A stretch of 64,000 bases of DNA from Ariolimax columbianus (Eukaryota; Mollusca; Gastropoda; Stylommatophora; Arionidae): NCBI GenBank assembly GCA_036924085.1, contig JAVGWX010000005.1, positions 79,443,547 through 79,507,546 on the forward strand, read 5' to 3'. Under the pieces are notes generated by a model, which was not told where the DNA came from, did not search any database, and saw only the letters and a list, made by a program, of their open reading frames with translations. Below are positions 59,777-64,000 of the stretch, piece by piece. The first letter of the stretch is position 1; each line of letters begins with the position of its first letter. Both the position numbers and the translations under genes were made by a program.

Positions 59777-60839
59777 TCTCAGATATTCGAACTGCCTGAC
59801 CTGTTTCAGAGACTGTTCAGAGACACCAATATGTCCAGCTGCTTTATCAACCATTATTTTATCCAATGTTGCCTTCAGCCTCTTCATCCTGTTGTTTTCC
59901 TTGTCATTGATTTCCTTCTGTCTGTCATCACATGAAAATACCTGTAAGTTGGTGTCCCTCTGTATAGAAGAGTTCTGGTAAATAGTCTTCACGTACATAT
60001 TATCTCCCTTGGGGTGGTAATTAAAAGGACGTCTTCGTCTTTTACAAATTTCAGCAAAGTAACGTAGAAGAGATTCTGATTTCCTCCAACATTGTTTTCC
60101 AGTCTTTCGTCAAAGTCTTCTCCCTTTTCCCTAATTATGATTTTAACTCTTCTGTCGTCTTTATATCATGCTTGCTCTAACTTTACAACATGATTCTGCT
60201 GCAGCTGTATAGAGGATAATCTTGAATTTTAACAACGGTATCTAGATCTCCCGATGGTTCCTCCGCACACCTCATTGGTCGACATAAACCCATGTACTTG
60301 TAAAGCATCCATTATACCGTTCTGTACTGCTTATAAAAAAAAAACCTACCACGTCGTCGACGAAGCACAATCTGAGATACCAAGAAGTGTCGCATCAGAA
60401 ACCGAAAGCCAGAAGAAAGGGAATGGCCCAACTCACCTTTTATTTGGACACAAAGTGCAGTGAGCAAGGCTGGCACCTAGATGATGATTCTACAGTAAAT
60501 ACAATCCCAACAGAATAGTCAAGCAAAACGCCGTATCGAAATAAAAGTGGAATGAACTGACGCAGATCCTCTGGGTCGAACTGCGAGAGAAAGCTGCGCA
60601 TGGACATCGCTTGCCTTATGCAATATGGGAGTCATTAACTTCACTCCGAACTGGTGTATCACGAAGTAAGTAGGACAAACTGAAAGAGATGGGGATACAG
60701 GAATGATGAGACATGCGACTGTGAAGCAACACAGTACCCATACCATCTGATGATCTGCCAAAACCTTCTGAAAGCATGCAATATGTATGACTTCTTTAGA
60801 GGGAATGACAAGGTAATCCACATGGGTGAACAATCAAGA

Positions 60840-61365
60840 CATGATGTCTGACGCGGTGCCCAGAATATTGGAGGCATGATGTCTGAAATGGTGCCTAGAA
60901 CATTGGAGACATGAGTTATGACGTGGTGCCCAGAACATTGGAGACATGATGTCTGACGTGGTGCCCAAAACATTGGAGGCAAGATGTCTGACGTGGTGCT
61001 CAGAACATTGGAGTCATGATGTCTGACGTGGTGCTCAGAACATTGGAGGCATGATGTCTGACGTGGTGCTCAGAACAGTGGAGGCATGATGTCTGACGTG
61101 GTGCTTAGAACATTGGAGACATGATGTCTGACGTGGTGCTCAGAACATTGGAGTCATGATGTCTGACGTGGTGCTCAGAACATTGGAGACATGATGTCTG
61201 ACGTGGTGCTCAGAACAGTGGAGGCATGATGTCTGACGTGGTGCTTAGAACATTGGAGACATGATGTCTGACGTGGTGCTCAGAACATTGGAGGCATGAT
61301 GTCTGACGTGGTGCTCAGAACATTGGAGGCATGATGTCTGACGTGGTGCTCAGAACATTGAAAAC
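60840..61365. repeat. 35-bp minisatellite, about 15 copies, opposite orientation
   Basis: The unit is ATGATGTCTGACGTGGTGCT plus CAGAACATTGGAGAC. Reverse-complemented it matches the array at 58545-58675 except in an 8-bp core. Higher-order alternation of GGAGAC, GGAGGC and GGAGTC variants is visible. Confidence 0.85.
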
Positions 61366-61923
61366 AATGGTTATTCTATGAGTACTGGAGCTACTCTCAT
61401 CTGCTGATCCGTTCCTTAGTCTTTTCAATAGAAGGTCTCTCATTCTCTGGTACAGCTAATACGAAGTCTGAAGATTACCACTTGTTGGCTCCTGTAGAGC
61501 TGACGATACGTTTCATTTTGTTGGCGGATTCTATTGATTTACTTCCACGTATTCGCCCCTTTAGAGCTGGTGATTTGTTTGATTGTCTTGGTGGATTCTA
61601 TTAATCTATTCTTGTTCTTGTACCCGTTCCTCACAAATCTCTCCGAAATCTGCACGCGTGTGCAGGTCTGTCCTCAGATAATGGATACACTGGATCATTG
61701 CCAACGGGGACCATTATGAATTTATCACTAACTGATGAATGCATATTATCAGTTTGAATAGTTGGGTTCGGACCCAGTGCTTTGCACGGAACTCACAAAA
61801 CTGTTAAGACAGCCCCGCTTTTGTGTTTGGCTGTGGTAACTGTCCACCTCTCTGTGATAATCTGTCCGACTTGTTATTGCCATGGTTATTACAATAAGAT
61901 GGAATCCAGTGGATCACTACTCG

Positions 61924-62285
61924 TTTCTTCTTCTTCTTCTGCGTTCATTCTCAATCTCCCGCTACCAAACCCTGAAAGGGCTTAAGTAGCAGAATGTAGT
62001 CCAGAGAACGGAATGCGTTGTGTCGTAGTTTACAGCTTGACTGCGATATTTGCACCTTTCGGTCCAAGACACCCGACTTCAGCAAGTATTTTTTGAGTAC
62101 CGGGTTAGCATTCCCTCTTCGATCCCTTCTCCTTATCCAGTCTGTCCTGCTGCAGTCTGTTATCCAGGATCACCGCGTGGAGGTGTAGAAGAGTCTTGGC
62201 AGCTTTGGTTCGCTGGCCCTGACGTTAGCAGACAGCTATGGGTCGCTGACCACTGCAGCTCATGCGCTGCTCAGTGTCTTGGTCC
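61924..62285 (-). mobile_element. GAA-tailed element, best-preserved copy
   Basis: In plus reading a TTCTTCTTCTTCT tail leads into CTCAATCTCCCGCTACCAAA, CCTGAAAGGGCTTAAGTAGC, TTGCACCTTTCGGTCC, GAGTACCGGGTTAGCATTCC, CCAGGATCACCGCGTGGAGG and TGGGTCGCTGACCACTGCAG, ending at GTGTCTTGGTCCC. It shares the 5' end with the nested copy at 30282-30627. Confidence 0.72.
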
Positions 62286-62400
62286 CCTCTACTTGTTAGA
62301 TTCGGTCACATAGTTTATAGTGGAATGTTGTAAGTCCGTGTTGTGCTCACTGAAAACAGATCTGCGTGTGTTGAAGTGTTATCATTTGTTATTATGGCAT

Positions 62401-62646
62401 TTTGTTGTTGTTTTAAAATATCCATAATGAGTAACTTTACTCTTTTGTGCCCGCTAGAATGGGCGATAAGTGGTGGGTTGAAGTAGTTTTCCTCACATCC
62501 CGACCGTGCTGACGAAGGTGGACCGGGCTCCATCAGGCGGTTGTGCTTTGCTTGGCTCCATCTGTATGTCGCCCACTACCACTGGGATCACGTCGTTCCC
62601 CACCTCGTTAGACAGACTATCATATAACAACACGTTTCCAGGTAGC
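62401..62646 (-). mobile_element. CAA-tailed element, 3' part of a split copy
   Basis: On the minus strand this runs from TACCTGGAAACG through GACGTGATCCCAGTGGTAG and AAAGAGTAAAGTTACTCA to a (CAA)n tail. It matches the copies at 20431, 37935 and 40030. Its 5' part is found at 63257-63343, separated by the 598-bp insertion. Confidence 0.7.
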
Positions 62647-62658
62647 ACTACGTAGAAG

Positions 62659-63256
62659 TGTGGGCATCGGTAGGCCAGTGGTTAGTGCACTGGCTGCCCA
62701 GTTAGGCCCACAACTATAGTGCCCGCCTTCATGGTTGTTGTACTACACGAGTTGGTGCGGGATAACTGGCTCATGTGGTCGACACAACAAACTGGCCCCT
62801 GTGGTCGACCCCACAACTGGCCCCTGTGGTCGACCCCACAAACTGGTCCCTGTGGTCGACACAACAAACTGGTCCCTGTGGTCGACACAACAAACTGGTC
62901 CCTGTGGTCGACACAACAAATTGCTCCCTGTGGTCGCCACAACAAACTGGTCCCTGTGATCGACACAACAAACTGGCCCCTGTGGTCGACCCCACAACTG
63001 GCCCCTGTGTCAGACCCCGCAAACTGGCCCCTGTGGTCGACCCCACAACTGGCCCTTGTGGCCGACCCCCCACAAACTGGCCCGTCTGGTCGACCCAGTC
63101 ACAGAAATTAGGTACCAGAAAAATCTTGGTAGTAAAGGCGGCCGGCGTGATGCTGACTGACCACATCATCCAATAAGTGCCGTTGGTTATAAAATAATAT
63201 GGGCCTTAGACCATATTTCCTATGCACCGCATGGCGTGACGGGATAATATTTTTTT
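62659..63256 (+). mobile_element. 598-bp insertion with tRNA-like head and an internal 26-bp array
   Basis: The insertion is flanked by ACTACGTAGAAG (62647-62658) and ACTACGTGGAAG (63257-63268), an 11/12 target-site duplication. It begins TGTGGGCATCGGTAGGCCAG and TGGTTAGTGCACTGG, an A-box-like head, and ends in a T-run. The 26-bp minisatellite at 62765-63105 lies inside. No clean B box remains, but the array unit contains GTGGTCGACCCCAC, close to a B box lacking one T. The host sequence on either side is one CAA-tailed element. Confidence 0.6.
62765..63105. repeat. 26-bp minisatellite, about 13 copies, inside an insertion
   Basis: CTGTGGTCGACACAACAAAC plus TGGTCC alternates with CTGTGGTCGACCCCACAACT variants. 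Most units hold a GTCGAC site. The array lies wholly inside the 598-bp insertion. Confidence 0.85.
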
Positions 63257-63343
63257 ACTACGTGGAAGGGGTGTGGAAGTCTTGGCCAGTATATTATGCC
63301 TGACCCTGGCTAACATGTCTGATCAGTATGTTGGGCCTAACTA
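63257..63343 (-). mobile_element. CAA-tailed element, 5' part of the split copy
   Basis: The minus strand reads CAACATACTGATCAGACATG, TTAGCCAGGGTCAGG and ATACTGGCCAAGAC up to CTTCCACGTAGT. This corresponds to the start of the copies at 40030 and 20431. It joins seamlessly to 62646 if the insertion and one duplication are removed. Confidence 0.65.
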
Positions 63344-64000
63344 CCATATGTTGCCTTCTCTCCCCTCACCACGGCCGTGTACGCAGTTATCAAAGCTCAG
63401 AAGTTACTCCTACACTCCAACGGGCCACTGACAGCCCTCTGCATTATACAGTGTCAAACTGCAGAGAATTCTAATTTCTGGAATGTTCCACATTTTGAGA
63501 AACGTTATCTCAAATAAAAAGTGCAGAAAAGAAGCATGGCCTTGAACCACCTCCTCAACCCCACCCCCCCCCCCCCACCAACCACCCCTTCCTCTAAATT
63601 CCATGACCCCTACATTGACCCGTACAAAAATCAAACATGTTCTCCGGTTAAGCTCAACCCACGTGTGGGGGGTAAAAGTGCCCTTGACCTAGATGGGAGT
63701 CATGAAATAACCGGGCTGTCCGTCTCTGCTCCAGGCTGAGACGGTTTAGGGCAGGTCACTCGGTAATTTGGTTGCCTTTGGTCAAGTTGCCAAGTACAGT
63801 ATGTGAAAGATAGCACTTAATGAATCACCCCACATAATACCCAGACGGTCGAATATAAATAGTTTTGTAATTTAGGAACATTCAGAAATGTGTATTTTGA
63901 TTGATTAAGCTTTTGTTACCTGTAGCGGTTTCTATAAGTTTCATTTTGTTTCGTGTGATTGGTTTAGTTTTTGTTAGGGTCTCTGGGTAAACTGTGTGGC

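Noticed and set aside
59777..59998. Coding-like minus-strand frame with FEYL as reverse-transcriptase thumb
   Set aside because: The motif is too short. It adjoins a LINE end but cannot be joined to it in frame, so it is mentioned only as a possible extension.

Overview
This is nuclear DNA of an animal, most likely a lophotrochozoan and probably a mollusc (gastropod-like). The evidence is AT-rich non-coding sequence, GT-AG introns, several SINE-like families, decayed RNase H-bearing LINE 3' ends with GAA-type tails, and a very high load of minisatellites. The species call is an inference. Nothing bacterial, plasmid-like or phage-like is present.

One conserved gene is supported: the 5' end of a SPEN (Split ends / MSX2-interacting protein) homologue on the minus strand. 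Its start-codon exon (46170-46252) encodes 27 residues plus two bases of codon 28 and carries the RNP2 half of the first RRM. The next coding exon (10485-10772) begins with the one base that completes codon 28 and carries the rest of that RRM. The two exons join in frame across a first coding intron of about 35.4 kb. A CpG-rich tract with a palindromic CRE and two tiny upstream ORFs lies just upstream of the start codon (about 46253-46660). The rest of the protein must be encoded beyond position 1, outside the window.

Layout: 1-10484 is the following SPEN intron, with a LINE 3' end at the edge and many minisatellites. 10773-46169 is the giant intron, with arrays of 14/18-, 21-, 26-, 30-, 34-, 46- and 54-bp units, retroelement copies, one nested insertion and a foldback palindrome. 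46253-46660 is the presumed promoter and 5' UTR. 46660-64000 is upstream flank with no recognisable gene, holding more minisatellites, three tRNA-derived SINE copies and two instructive repeat loci.

The most interesting structure is how transposons and minisatellites interlock. A 33-bp array is an internal amplification of one segment of a dispersed GAA-tailed element (56322-56955). A copy of that element sits inside an older copy with a 13-bp target-site duplication (30158-30672). A 598-bp insertion with a tRNA-like head splits another element with a 12-bp duplication and carries a 26-bp array inside it (62401-63343). A 35-bp family occurs as two arrays in opposite orientation (58545-58675 and 60840-61365). 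By eye, minisatellites make up roughly a fifth of the window. Most long open frames here are by-products of tandem units whose length is a multiple of three.
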